The notes beneath the pieces are model-generated. The model saw only the letters and a program-made list of their open reading frames with translations, was not told the origin of the DNA and ran no database searches. A stretch of DNA of 64,000 bases from assembly GCA_948567375.1 (NCBI GenBank), contig OX419755.1, positions 2,981,001 to 3,045,000 of the forward strand, written 5' to 3'. Numbering within the stretch: position 1 is the first letter of the stretch; every line of letters starts with the position of its first letter. Position numbers and translations under genes: made by a program. This document shows positions 22,420 through 34,879 of the stretch, piece by piece. This DNA comes from Lunularia cruciata. Taxonomy: Eukaryota > Streptophyta > Marchantiopsida > Lunulariales > Lunulariaceae.

Positions 22420-24670
22420 TCTCTTCTTATCTACCCCTTTAGATATCAAATCTATTACTTATCCGATCCAATGTCTACGTCCACTTTGGCTTCTACACCC
22501 AAATTACCTTCAATTGCTTCCTCTACTTTGGGTTCCACCACAACTTCTTCTATTGTCAAATCTTTAGTTTGAACTAAAATTGAAGCCATCATTATACTAT
22601 CTGTCTTCTACTTCTCTATTCTAACTTCTTTGGTGAATTCATGTAACTCACCTAAAGATACTTGCACTCCTACCTCTGCTACTTCACATTTAAGTTCTTT
22701 CTTCACATTACTCCAAATTTTATCTAAATCTGGTCTAACTAAATCTAATCCAAGACTCTCACTGTCTCCTACGTCTAACATCTTCATATCTACACTACAT
22801 GTCCTTTGCCTTCCTCTTCCTCATCTCCTACACCAACAACTTTAACTTGTTTGGCTTCTTCCAACTTCACTTTTGCTTTTGTACTCAACATCACATTCAT
22901 CCTCCCAATAATCTCTCCTACCAATTCTGATGTATACCCACAAGTTCTCTCCACCTTCAAATCTTCACAATACATCTTCAATTTGTCTTTGTACTTGATG
23001 ACCAACATCTTCTTCTCCTTTGCGTATTGAGCAATCTGGCCTTCTGTACTTCTTACCAAACCTTGCAATCTTTCTTCCTCTTGATTTCAACCTATTATTA
23101 ACTCACGTTGTGAGACCTAATCCGTCTCCTCTACAACTTTTCTCAACTCTCTAATTCTTGCTCCATCAATGCTACAATGGCTTTTGAGTGTATTACTTCA
23201 ATGCGCATTTCATCAACTTTGCTCTTCATCTTCTTGAATGTTGCCTTTTGATTCTTCTATTCTTTGGCTTGATAGTAGAGCTCTCTCCCATGCTTCTTAA
23301 AGTTCTCTTGCAAGTTCTTGAGAGTCTTGTTCCAAAGTATTGCATCCACTCTGAAGTTCTTTGGCTTCTTCTTCTCTTTGGGTTAACTTCTTCAATTCCC
23401 AAGCTTCTTTGTTGAGAACTCGCATCATCACCTATTATTGATGCATCACTTCCAGATGAGATTTTTTTTATCTTCTCCTTCTTCTCCTTTAGCTTCAAGA
23501 AAAAAGGACAAATGATCATCAAAAAATAATCTACCCCAATGAACTCTTTCACCCTATCCTCATAATCTTCATACTCAGCTTTGATAGCAAATCCTCTTGC
23601 AGTGCCTTTCCCTGAAGTAATAATCTTCTCACCTTCAAAGTCATTTCTTCCCAGCTTTCTTCTTCTTCCTTTACTCAAATTGGACCTGCAATTGTAGTCA
23701 ACAGTCCTCTCCTTGACCTTACTCCCTTCTAGACCACCACCTTTGGTTCTTCTTCTCTCTCTTCTTCCATTACTACCACAAGTAATTCCAAACAGAGGAC
23801 ATCTCCTCCTTCCATATGATGAATTGCCGCATGAAACTCCTCATCCTCTTCCACAGCCACTTCTCCATTGATTGCTGAACTTTGGGCTCACCTTCACTTC
23901 CCCCCCTTGACTCCCTACTCTACAAAGTGAGTTCATCTTCTTCTTTTGAGTCTTCTCCCTTGGACTCAATCTCACCTACAAATTCTCCTCTTGAAGACAA
24001 GTCCATCACCTATCTTTAGGATGGAGAATCTAGCTCCTTTTTCCTCAAGGTCAATCTTCTTGTCTTCTGTGGTTGAATAGGTGACACCACCTCTTTGGGT
24101 CTATTTTTCTTTTTTGTCTTTGGATTGGTTAGTGCTACGATCTTCTTTTGTCTTTTATTGGCAAAATGTTCATTGCTTGCTTGAATTTGCATGATATAAT
24201 GTCACTTGTTTGCATCCACCTCTTGATGCAGATCAGGGTGAAAATGTAAAACCATTCTCTATGTCTCTTCAATTGTTAGGAATTTTAACCCCAAATAAAA
24301 TTTTGTTGCAAATGCTACAAAGTATGGGAGCGGCATATCCATCTTCCAATTGACAATCATTTGCCTTGTCCGTTAGTGAAATCACTTTTGCTCAATTCAC
24401 CTTTTCTCTTACAAAAAATTGATGAAATAACACTACATGATTCATCATCATGTACATGGTTCACTTGGGTTTGAACATTGCCATCAGTGCTCTAAAAATA
24501 CTTTGCCTTATTGGGTCCCAATAGGTATCCACCTTGTAACCATTGTTGGTATATGGAGCATTGAAGGAATTTCTTACTTTTGTGGTTTCTTCCAAAGCCT
24601 CAATTTTCCTATAGAAGGTGACTCTGGCTACATCCCCCACTTCCTTTCCCAAGACTAACCTCCAATCCAA
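22420..24670 (-). pseudogene. Extra 3' ORF of the upstream C-type element (C2)
   Basis: About 2.25 kb of decayed coding sequence read right to left. It starts with a conserved globular part (24,670-24,461: DWRLVLGKEVGD, NGYKVDTYWDPIRQSIFRALMAM), then an FHPDLHQEVDANK-type motif near 24,210. An acidic/basic middle follows, then the charged coiled coil (23,678-22,790). It ends at the polypurine tract next to the LTR. Homologous copies at 26,430-29,530 and 46,060-47,060 (both +) keep the same blocks. I do not recognise the family. Its place downstream of pol suggests an accessory structural protein; that is inference. Confidence 0.6.
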
Positions 24671-26120
24671 CTCTATCCATCAAGCCATATTCCCTCTCTT
24701 CTCCACTACTCCAGAGGAAGAAGGTGGCCAACCATGAAAAGGATGGGGCAACATCTATAGTCAAGGAGAAGAAGAAACTCAAGGTGAGAATTTGGTCTTC
24801 CCCAAATAATGAAGAGAAAGCTGAGATCACCTTGCCCAAAAAAGAATAAGGCCTTTGAAGGGACCTAAAGTGCTACCAAAAAGCCCGGAGTTTCTAACCA
24901 CTCCTTCCAAGAGACAACCTGCTCAATATGGAGAGGTAGAAGTCATCAATATTGAGGATGACTCTCCCATAATTGCAAAGGGCATCACATGACTCCTTTG
25001 AGTCTGTTCAAAATCTATGGGGAAGTGAGAACCTCACTCATGCCTTGCGCCATGACTATTTTTCAAGGCCTATAGGAAGAATGGTCTACGAGATCCCGTC
25101 TTGTGCCAATTACACAAAGGTTGCACAAGGAGGAACCCACAAAATGAGACACACTAGGGTCATCGGCCTAGATCATTGACAGCCTGATGGAAGGTCTGGT
25201 AAGTGGTGAGTGTTTCAAAGAGTGGGTAGAATGCCTAGACCAAGCATGAAGCTATGATTAGTTTCCATACTGACAGAATTGAAGTGCGGGTAGACGGCCC
25301 AAGAGAGGGTTGTGGAGTTATAGGATGAACAAGAATAATTCTTACATGAAAGATCCCATAAGTTCCATGAAGCCAAACTCATATGGATTCAAAAGGTAGT
25401 AGATGGAAGCTACCAAGAGTACAATTTCATTAGTAGAGGTACAAAATCTAACTCCAACATTTGCAGGGTGAGAAGGCCATGATGGATGACCAATTAGCCC
25501 ATACTCAGTTGCAAAACAAGAATAATGAAGCAAAACTCCAATTGATATGGGACCAAGCAAGCAACAACAAAGAGAAAGCCAAGCTGGCTCAAGAGAAATT
25601 GCTGGAATTATCCACAACTTTTGAGAAGTCTTGAAAGGAGATTGATGAGCTGAAAACCTTTCAAGCAAAACTCTCCATTCTCAAGGTAGACAAGAGTAAC
25701 TAGAAGCAGGCATGGGAAAGTTGTTAAGGGGAGTTGGTCTCCCTATGACTTACCATAAACAAGCTGAACAAAGAAATAGCTAGTGGGAAAAAAGATCTCC
25801 TCCATTATAAGGAAGAGCCATGAAGAGCAAGCAAAAGTATATGCTCAACAAACTTCCCAAAATGAACTTACTATTCAAAACCGGAGGTTAGACCAATATG
25901 TGAGCCAATTGCTTTGCATTGTTGCCCATAACAAGATAGAAGTGCTCTTGGTGGACAAGGATTTTGGAGCCAAAGTAGAGGGTGACATCAAGGATGTTGA
26001 CCCCAAAGAGCCTACCTTAGGAGGAGCACCCAAAGACAACTTTGATGATCAGGTTGGGTCACTAGGCAAGGAGAGTTCCATAGGAGATGGATCACCTACT
26101 TCTGGCTTGTGTTGAGCTAC
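24671..26120 (+). pseudogene. Decayed coiled-coil ORF of unknown element
   Basis: The + strand shows protein-like stretches. A Lys/Glu-rich segment lies near 24,718-24,850, then EVINIEDDSPIIAKG near 24,940-24,985. A Gln/Asn/Lys-rich coiled coil follows (MMDDQLAHTQLQNKNNEAK, KEKAKLAQEKLLELSTTFEK, about 25,480-25,640), and a final acidic Gly/Asp tail (25,783-26,115). This resembles the general design of the extra ORFs on both sides but I could not align it to them. Probably part of another retroelement's accessory gene. Several stops. Confidence 0.4.
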
Positions 26121-26429
26121 TTCCTCTCTTGGGAAAGGAAACTACTCTTGCTCTTCTCCAAAGAAAAAGATGGGAAGTAGCTCTCCTAAGAGGGGAAACA
26201 CAAGAAGTAGTCTTGTATACAAGGGAGCTATGGAGCTAACATCCATGTGGAGGAAGGAACCATGAGAATGTTAGATACATCAATCAAAGAAAGATTGGTG
26301 ATCAATGAGTACCCTAAAACCCTAAAAAATCAATCTAGTTGGAGATGAGATTAAGTGACACCATATAAAGGATGCCACCATGTTGGATTTGCTAGAGGAA
26401 GGGATGAGCCAACTCAGCCTTTTGTGGTA

Positions 26430-29400
26430 GCCCCAATTTTTTTTTGGTGAGTTTAAAGAAGAAGTGTATTGTTGAAGCCAAATACAGATGAGAAAAGAAG
26501 AATAGTGTGTTTGGATCCAACCCAAGGAGGACAACTTCATGTTAGAGGATGAAGGACCTAGATTGGAATTGAAGGGTAAACCTAAATTAAGGATAGTTTG
26601 CATCAGAATGATCAACCCAATCTCAAGATACCTTAACAACTTTTACTCGGGCCAAACCAATCAAGAAGGTAGAATCATAAAAAATAGCTATTTCAAGAGT
26701 AGGATAAATTTGAGAGTGACAAGAACAAGTCATGTAAAAGGCATGAGTTGCAATTGATGTTAGACAAAAGAATGACCAAGAATCAAAGAAGTATAAAATT
26801 GAGACTATGTCAAGTGAATTCCAGAATGGTGACTCATTATCTTGTTCCTCTAAAGAGTTATCCCAAAGGAGTTAGACTTACGAGCCAAGTAGTGGGATTA
26901 ATTTTTGAGAGATCGCAAAGTAGAGAGCACATGATGCCAAAAAAGGGTTGCAGATAGGTTTCATCACTTGCAATGTGGAATTCTATAATTCAAAGATTAG
27001 ATATGGTAGTGGGGATCAAAGTCTTGAATCAACTTTGTATCACATTTCTGGCATGGAATTGGAATTTGAGTTTTCTAGGGTTCATGGCAGAAATTGTTAC
27101 CAATAATTGTATAGATGGTCCTAAGGGGGAAGGGAAGAGAGGAAATCCAAGTTGATGGATGGAGTTGGATTGGAGATTTGTGTCAGGGAGGGAAGTAGGA
27201 GATGCAATCTTAGTCCCTCAATCTGAGTCAATCTATAAGAAGTGTGATTCTGTGGAGGAGATTGACAAGTTAAAGAATAACCTTAGTGCTCCTTGCACCA
27301 AGAATGGGTACAAGGTAGACACTTACAAAGACCCAATGAGGCAAAGTATCATTGTAGCTCTGATGGCTATGCTAAAGTCAGAGCAAACCACCTATGTGGC
27401 AAAGCAACAGGCGGTTTTCTTTCATCAAATGTTTGTAGGAGAAAATCTGAATTGGATGAAGTGTTTTAATCAGTAGACAAAGCATACCACTCCATTACTT
27501 CATACCATTCACGGTGCATCTATATTTGGGATTGAACCTGCTCAACTTGGAGGAGAAGAAGATGATGATGTCACATTTCCACCCAAATCTTTGTCAAGAT
27601 GCTGATGCAAACAAAAGGCATGACATGGTTGTGATTAAAGAAGGAGATGATCAATTTGTCAAGATTGGGCAAGAAAGGATGATGGAAATTTCCATCCTTA
27701 GTTAAAGAAGAGAACTTGGAGGAGAAGAAGATGATGATGTCACATTTCCACCCAAATCTTTGTCAAGATGCTGATGCAAACAAAAGGCATGACATGGTTG
27801 TGATTAAAGAAGGAGATGATCAATTTGTCAAGATTGGGCAAGAAAGGATGATGGAAATTTCCATCCTTAGTTAAAGAAGATTTGGAGACTAAATCCAAGG
27901 CACAAGATGATGGTATTGCACTTGTCATCAAAATTGGAAGGAGAGATAGAGTCCAAGTGTGTGGATTTTGAAGAAGAAGAAGAGCTCACTCTAAAGAGCA
28001 AGGAGTCAAGTATTGACAGTGAAGGAGAACCCAAAGTCTAGCAATTAGCCAAAGAAGGGATTGAGGAGGATCGGGAGTTCCATGTGGAGATTGAGTGCAT
28101 GGAAGGAGGAGATATGTAATACCTAGAGTTAATAAGGTGGATATTCTAGAGGAACAAGAGGAAAAGCCAATGTTGGTATTTCAAAGAGGGGCAAGATCAA
28201 GATGAAGTCTATAGCTTACAAGTCAAGACCAAGCCAAGCCAAGGAAAATGAAGAAAGCCTGGAGGAAATCAACTTGAAGGTAAGGAGATCAAGACTCTGG
28301 GGAAAGGCACTTGTAGAAGAATTGCCTATTGAAGACAAAGAGGGCAAAGAAGAGTGTAAAGGAGTGACCTATTTGTCAAAGATCATATGTCCTTTATTGT
28401 TATAGTTGTAGAAGAAGAAGGAGATGTAGAGAGATCATCTAAAGGTGAGGAATGAGTTGCAAGTGGTGAAACATTTCAGCAATGAAGTCCCATAGTTGAG
28501 GGAATGGTTAACCCAAGGAGAGGAAGAAGCCAAAGTACTTTGAGTTGATTTTATTCTTGGAAGAAGAGTTTAGAAAACCTGCATGTGAATTTTGATAAGC
28601 ACAGAAGGGATCTGGTATGCCAAGAAGAAGAATTGAAGGAGAAAAAGGTGGCATTCAAGAGACTGGAGGTGGAGTTCAATGATTCTTAACACAAAGTTCA
28701 ACACTCCAAGGCCATAATATTGGCAAGTGAGCAAGAGTTGGAGAAGTTGAGATTGGTTGTAGTAGAGAAAGATCAGGCCTGGCAACAAGAACTGGCTAAG
28801 ATTGTGAAGAAGAAAGATTGCAAGACTTGATCAAAAGTGCAAAAGCTCAACTTTTTCACCATGTTGAAGAGAAGAATGTGTTGAAGGCAAATCATGTGGA
28901 GGAATTGTAGGTGCTTTGGAAGAAATTAGAAGGAAAGATGAGTTGGGAGAAGTTATGTCAAAGAAGACATTGAGGTCAGTGCAAGTAATTGTTAGTAAGT
29001 TGAAGGAAATGTTTAGCACTAAGGGCAAAGTAATGATGGAGAAGTCATGACTGCACGAGTTGAAGTTTCTTGTGCAAGAAACTTGGAAGAGAAGAGTGAA
29101 GGATGTAGATATGAATAATTTGTCGATTTGCCTTAGAGACAATAGACAGAAAGATAATTGAAATAGGAGATAATGTTTGTCTTAGATTACATTTAGTTAG
29201 TACAAACTAAGATTAAGTTTAGAATATTTTGAAGGAAAGTGAAGAAAACCGATGCAAAGTAGTTGAAGTAGGAGAGCAAGTGATTTACTTGAGTCAATTG
29301 AAGAGTTAGGATAGGAAATGAGACTGTAGCTAGTAGGATTGTGAAATCAGTTTCAGTTCAAACCAAAAACATGACAGAAATAAAAGAAGATGTAGAAGTT

Positions 29401-29530
29401 GTAGATAAAATGAAAGTGCAAGAGGTGCTTGTAGATACATCAGGTGTAGAGGCTGAAGAAGAAGTAGAAAGTGGATTGGATTAGGAAGTAATAATTTTGA
29501 AATCTAAAGTGGTAGATTTGAAGTGGAAGG
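26430..29530 (+). pseudogene. Element D extra 3' ORF (same family as C)
   Basis: Plus-strand counterpart of the C2 ORF. A first part (26,430-27,000) is also present at 46,060-46,650. The globular core follows (27,159-27,476: ELDWRFVSGREVGD, NGYKVDTYKDPMRQSI, ALMAMLKSEQTTYVAKQQAV). Then come FHPNLCQDADANKRHD (27,570-27,625), an acidic stretch, RSQAKENEESLEEINLKVRRSRLW (28,215-28,290) and coiled-coil segments up to a purine tract GAAGTGGAAGGA at 29,520-29,531 before the LTR. About 1,000 codons if it were intact. No known domain recognised. No gag or pol of element D is adjacent; it has been lost or lies elsewhere. Confidence 0.6.
27544..27881. repeat. 169-bp perfect tandem duplication
   Basis: Units 27,544-27,712 and 27,713-27,881 look identical, including a whole small frame with ADANKRHDMVVIKEGDDQF. 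In surroundings this decayed, identity means either a very recent duplication or an assembly artefact. Confidence 0.85.
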
Positions 29531-29531
29531 A

Positions 29532-30316
29532 TGATGATTTTGATCTAAAGATGTGTAAGTAGTTTTTAAATTGGTTTGGGTAGTTTAGATAATTTCTAAG
29601 TGCTCTGCCTATTTAAAGAAATCATTTGTAATGTTGTATATTCAGTTTTGAAGTTGAGTAAAGTAAAGCGTTGATTCTCAATGCTCATTGTTTAGCTTGA
29701 TTTTGAGTTTCAATCCTACGTGTCTATTTGTGAGTGTTGGGAGAAGTCCAAATTGAAATTGGAGTGTTTTAGATATTGGATTCTACAACTTTGATTCTAT
29801 TCTATGCATTTGATCTTGAGAGGAGTGCAATCAAGGAATGCCTTGAAAAATTTGTGAAGAATTGTATTGTTGGTAGTATTTTATCATGTATTACAATGTA
29901 TTATTGTATTTTTTGTAGTATTTTATCATTCATGATTACAATGCTAGGTGGATGCAAAGCAATTTTGATCAAGGAAGTTGTACCTTCAGTAGAGGGGTGA
30001 AATATAATTTTGAGGCAAAGTCACTTCATGGTGAAGTAGCCTCTTTCAAAGTAATTGAATCATCATAATCAATATCAGCTTGGAAAGGATTTGAAGAATT
30101 GTGATTTATGGGTGATGTTAATTTGTGACAAGATTGCAATTGAGTTCTTATTAATCTCTCTTGGGTGTGGTTTCTACCCAAGAGGCTAAAGAAGTAACCA
30201 AGAAGAGCTGCTCTGTTACCTTTACTTTGTATTTGACCATTTTTTACTTGTATCTTTATGGGAACTAACAATTACTCAATGATTACTAGAAAAGTGATAC
30301 TTGCTAGGTTGTCACA
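29532..30316 (+). repeat. Element D 3' LTR (785 bp)
   Basis: Starts TGATGATTTTGATC after a polypurine tract and ends GGTTGTCACA. It is the reverse-oriented homolog of the element C LTRs. CCTATTTAAAGAAATC at about 29,610-29,625 is the conserved TATA region. No primer-binding site follows, consistent with a 3' LTR. Confidence 0.78.
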
Positions 30317-30650
30317 CCCTTACAAGGCCTGTAGAAAGTCCAATGGCACTATGGGATCTATCATGAGATCCAAGGGAAGAAAAGCCACCACTAAGCCATG
30401 TCTATCAACACCAAAAGAGGAAGGGGAGTTACCCATTAAGAACTCTAAAATCCTAAGATGGATCGACTATCTTGCCCTTAAAAGCCATGAAATTGGTGAA
30501 GTTGTTGGGTGGAAAGTACTATTACTTTAAAGTAAGAGTTCCCATACTTCATGACTATCTTCCAAGCTTTGGAACCTAGAGATTACATAAAGAAAGTGGT
30601 CATCACCCACACATGCTGAGCATCAAGGCGTTAGAAAGCTATGCATAGCA
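30317..30650. other. Spacer between two LTRs
   Basis: Contains a short + strand frame (30,258-30,530) with no recognisable similarity. Nothing else seen. Confidence 0.4.
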
Positions 30651-31334
30651 TGTGAGCCAACTTGTCTCTCACTCAAGATGAACCTCTGATGGCTATTAAG
30701 GTAGTGCACCATGGACTAAGAAGGCAAAGAACTCCAACTCCATCATACTCCTCTAAGGCTAACACTCCAAGACTCAACACATTGCTCACTAGAGAACTCA
30801 ATGAGAGAGAGATAGTTCCAAATGAAAGGATGATGAGTAATTCCTCATCCCTTGTTTATATACTTGTGAAATAATTATGCACTAAAGTTACTATTTACTA
30901 GAGTAACTCAAGTTACTAGGCTAAAAGTCAAATAAATTCAAAAATCTAAAGAAATATCCGTCCACATGCGCATATTCTACTAAGCATTTGATCTTATCTT
31001 GACCCAACCACTAAGTCAAGGATTCCTTCACATCGGCTATCCTTGGACTATAGAAGAATCCAAAACCAAAAGGCTTGCGGGCCCAAGAGTTCTCAACTCT
31101 TTCCTCAAAGCCAAACACCTAGGAATAATACCAAGTCAACACACTAGAATCCAAGATAGTTCTGCTCATCTTTTCCACTTCCTCTAAAGTAAGGTCCCCT
31201 CTATCTTAGCTATGACTAACTTTAGCTAATCATGACTAATGTAGAACCATCCCTTATCTCTATATATCTCTCAAGTACTTGTAATACCAAGCTAAATATC
31301 ACAATACTACACACATGCACAAATGTGTGTTACA
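30651..31334 (-). repeat. Family B LTR, second copy (684 bp)
   Basis: Same length and orientation as 8,036-8,719 and closely similar. On the minus strand it begins TGTAACACAC and ends GCTCACA. Neither a primer-binding site nor a polypurine tract adjoins it, so it is probably a solo LTR. Flanks TAGCA and GGCAA give no clear target duplication. Confidence 0.8.
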
Positions 31335-33345
31335 GGCAAATGATAGCTGTATGAGCATTTGCAATAGAATTTATCCCAAACCACCAAAAAAAGTGCCACT
31401 AGATCCTCATGACTTCCAAGAGTGGCTACACTTGATCATTCCTCCTTACCATGGGTCAAGCTATAACCCTATAGTAGTTATTGGCCTCTTTCTCTTCATG
31501 ACAATCCGGCCTGTGAGAGTCATTAATATAAATTAAGTGGAAGTGGTAGTAGCGGAAGCATTTTATATGGTAGATAACAAACAATTGGCATAGTATCCTT
31601 TCTTTCCTTGACCCAATCTTACCCAAGATATGCAAAAGGAAATATTCACAGCCTTCAGCCAACTACAATAGGAGGCACTAGTCTTCATCTTGGTGGAGTA
31701 GATCTGCAAGTTTGATCTAGCATTACTGATAACAAAGAGCCACGATCACCTGTCATATCTCCCTTCAAGCAACTATGAGGATGGAATAATTTGCCTTGCT
31801 ATGGGCATTTTGTGTGCAATTCTAGGAACTCTAGAGAACTAAATGTGTGCTAGTTGAGACTATCTTATGGGGGGACATCCATTTGGCCAACCCTCACGAG
31901 TTGACATATGTAGTAGTGCATCTACCCTACTTCACCTTGAGGTACTAGATAGACTATCTCAAGGTAGTTAATCAAGGCTTAGCTCTGAAGCCACATGTAT
32001 GGCCAATGGAGGGGAATACATCAAAGTGGCTTGGGTAACAAATGTTGAAATTGCATGTATCCACAAGGATACTTGATTATAGAGCTTACACAATGCTACT
32101 ATTAGTAGCAATCTCAAGTCCCAAAATGTGCACATTAATATAGTAGTGCAAGAGTTGAGATCTTTGTTTGACCAACTGGGAGAGAAGACTCACACCAACT
32201 TTGCTCACTCATTGGACACATCCCTCAAAGCATTGGAGAAGTGAGTCTTGACTTCTTGTGGTTGGGACTTCAAATATTCTCTAACTTATGAGGCCTTGAG
32301 CACTTGCATGGTCAAATGTTATTACAAGGTGCAAAATGGAGACCTCAACAAGGAGGAATATGATTCAAGTCGATCAGACTACTCGGGAGTTGTCCCATAC
32401 ATCCCAAAATCAAGCAAGCTCATAGTCAAAGGACTTCCCATATCCTACCACCTACAATATAAAATCAGGGTAAGGAGTCTTGTACTTCCTGCTGTAGCAC
32501 AAGAGGATTTCCACTATGTTCTTAGACATGACTAAATTACTCATGTCTTTGTCAAGTTCCAGGATCATGTTGGATTAATGATCCCGATGGATATTTGTTG
32601 TGTTGGTTGTCTTTGGGGTATAAAGGTCCCACCTTACTCATTGCCACCTATGCCAACATGGAGACAATGGGCTTACCCACCCTATTAGATCCCTTCCTAG
32701 AGGATTAAGAGAAGCATTTCAAGAACAATTGAACATGGAAATCCCTTGCTCAGGAGGAATTCAACATTTCTCTTATGGGAAGAAGCCACACTTTTTTGGC
32801 TAGATGTAAGGCATCATCCTAGAGGAGTGCAAGAAACTATGGATTTGTTGGAGGGATGTTAGGATCAATGGTATACCTCCAAAGATCCCATATTTTTTGT
32901 GTTGTGGTATACTGCAAGGTTTTAGCCCAAGTATCTCATCCGCTAGGATAGAACGATATGAATGAGGGAACTGCCTTCAACCCCTTTCAGCAAGAGATCA
33001 AGAATACTAATTTTATGTATTTTGGTCTAGCAAGCTGGGGTTGTCAACTTGGAAGGATCTTGGAGATAGCCCATATGGATGGCTTTATTGATGTATGAGA
33101 CTCCATCTTTTGGGACTACTAGGAGAGAGATTGCACAAGAACCTTCTATGACATGAGGGAATTGCTCCTGCTAACAAAGGGAAGAGGAAAAAGTAGCAGC
33201 TTGCCCAAGGTGCAAGGTCTTAAGAGAGGGCTATGTTGTGGAGCTAAAGATGGGAATCCATTTGTGGGAAGCCTTAGGCAGGAAACCATTTGCGGAAAGT
33301 CCCCAATTAAAAGGGTAATTAAGAACCAAGTATTGTCAGGTTAGA
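31335..33345 (+). pseudogene. Long decayed ORF of unknown function
   Basis: One + strand frame stays protein-like from about 31,315 to about 32,600 with only scattered stops: PKPPKKVPLDPHDFQEWLHLIIPPYHG (31,376-31,456), MCIL-type hydrophobic stretches, VVQELRSLFDQLGEKTHTNFAHSLD (32,140-32,220), then an intact 95-codon piece (32,248-32,535: YDSSRSDYSGVVPYIPKSS). A shift continues it to about 33,344 with a Lys/Arg-rich end. The length, low repeat content and preserved composition argue for an ancient gene or retroelement ORF. No catalytic motif or zinc finger is visible. I do not recognise it. Confidence 0.4.
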
Positions 33346-34048
33346 TTAGGACCGTATGGGAAAACATCTAATGGCAGGGATAGAAGTAGCATGAAGGGTG
33401 GCAGCAGCCTCTTGTAAGCATTGAGATTAGGGCCTAAGTAAAATTTTAGGGTTAACCTACATGCTTAAGAAAAAGAGAGAGGAGTGCATGGTTTTTCTTT
33501 GTACTGAAGGTCCATGAGGTTGCCCTCTCCCTATGGGCATAGAGTACTAAGGGACTATTAGGTTGACTAGTAGATGTCAAACATACACCATAATGGGAGT
33601 GGTAGTAAAGAAGACTCGAGCTATTGAAAGGCAACAAAAGGAGAATTCTATGTGATTGCTGCATTTTTTTGGGTGATAGAATGTATGGCAATTTTGGAGT
33701 TAGTATAATTTTGTTCATGAGTAGTACTCCTCATCCCTTGTTGTAGTGTGGTCCCAATTAACTAGGAAGACAATAACTTTTTCCCTTATCAACTGGCTAT
33801 TCAAAGGATGAGTGAGATAATGTAGAGAATCAAGACTCATGGGAGTGATAGACCCTTGAACCATCTCCGAGGTAAGTTGTCTGCTGGGATTTCTTGTTCC
33901 CTAATGGGGAAACACCCGACTATGGGAGTTCAGACTACCACCCCGCCCCGAGCCACATTGAAGGTCGGCCATACACGGGGCTGTGTAACTCACCTTCCTT
34001 GCATCATGTAGTCCACTCTCTCTTTACAATACTTTGATAACCTGATTT
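33346..34048. other. No gene seen
   Basis: Mixed sequence with a short GC-rich patch at 33,925-33,985 (CCACCCCGCCCCGAGCC). No frame, RNA gene or repeat identified. Confidence 0.4.
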
Positions 34049-34877
34049 TCACTTTTGTTTCTTGGAGACCAAGGTCTTTGCCTTTGTCATGGGTACCTTC
34101 TTACTAATCATGATGGTGTTATATGATTCTTTGACAGGTAAAAATTTCTTGGCATGAGCATACTCCCTATCCGCCTTGTGATATTTTGTTATTTCCTTGG
34201 CGAAATCTAGATGTCCATTGAAGTAAGCCAGGTGGTGGAAGTGGCTCAAGAATTTCTCCTTCTCTTCGTTTTTCAGAAAGCTCATTCTCATGTAGAAGTG
34301 TACAACGAAGTGCACTATGATCATGGCTGCCCCTTGTTCCATGTCTTCCAAAAGTTTGTTTACTCGATTGCAAAACATCCAACTCATAGGTTTCCTTTTG
34401 TGTAGTATGTGGAAGAAAACGGATTGGTTCACATATGAGGTTTGATTTGTTTGATTGCTCTCACGGGGTGGGGTTGCCTTTGTATAGATCCGCTTACCCG
34501 TTCATTCCTCAGCCTTTGCTCTTGCACTTATGTTTGCAACAAATCTTGGACAGAGTTTCAAGCGATTCTTGTACAAGAAGAATGGAAAATTGCAAAAGTG
34601 AAAAGTAACTCTCATGGGGTAGGGTCACCTTTTTATAGATCTGCTTGCCCAATCATTCCCCAGCCTTGGTGATGGTTGCCAAAGGGTCACGTTCAAACAG
34701 AGTATACTTGAATCCGTTGTGTGAAATGGTCACAAATGGTTCTGTTGTGGCATGCCAAAAGTCACAAGTCATGGACTTTTGAACTGGCAAAAAAATCCAA
34801 TGGAACATTATTTTAACTGAATCTAGTCGCAGCTCATTCATAGGAATTCCATGAACCTCTAACATCATCGGGAGCAA
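34049..34877 (-). CDS. Hypothetical, two short minus-strand frames
   Basis: Frames at 34,432-34,049 (127 codons; charged, His/Lys-rich with YHKADREYAHAKKFLPV) and 34,877-34,653 (74 codons; CDFWHATTEPFVTISHNGF). They lie in the same direction about 220 bp apart and could be remnants of one gene, or exons. No family recognised, no signal peptide and no convincing splice sites between them. A 59-bp direct repeat occupies the gap. Could equally be chance frames. Confidence 0.2.
34458..34667. repeat. 59-bp imperfect direct repeat
   Basis: 34,458-34,516 and 34,609-34,667 share the block CTCTCAYGGGGTRGGGT through TATAGATC and CCAGCCTT-like ends. The copies are roughly 80-85 percent alike by eye and 151 bp apart. 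Meaning unknown. Confidence 0.7.
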
Positions 34878-34879
34878 TC

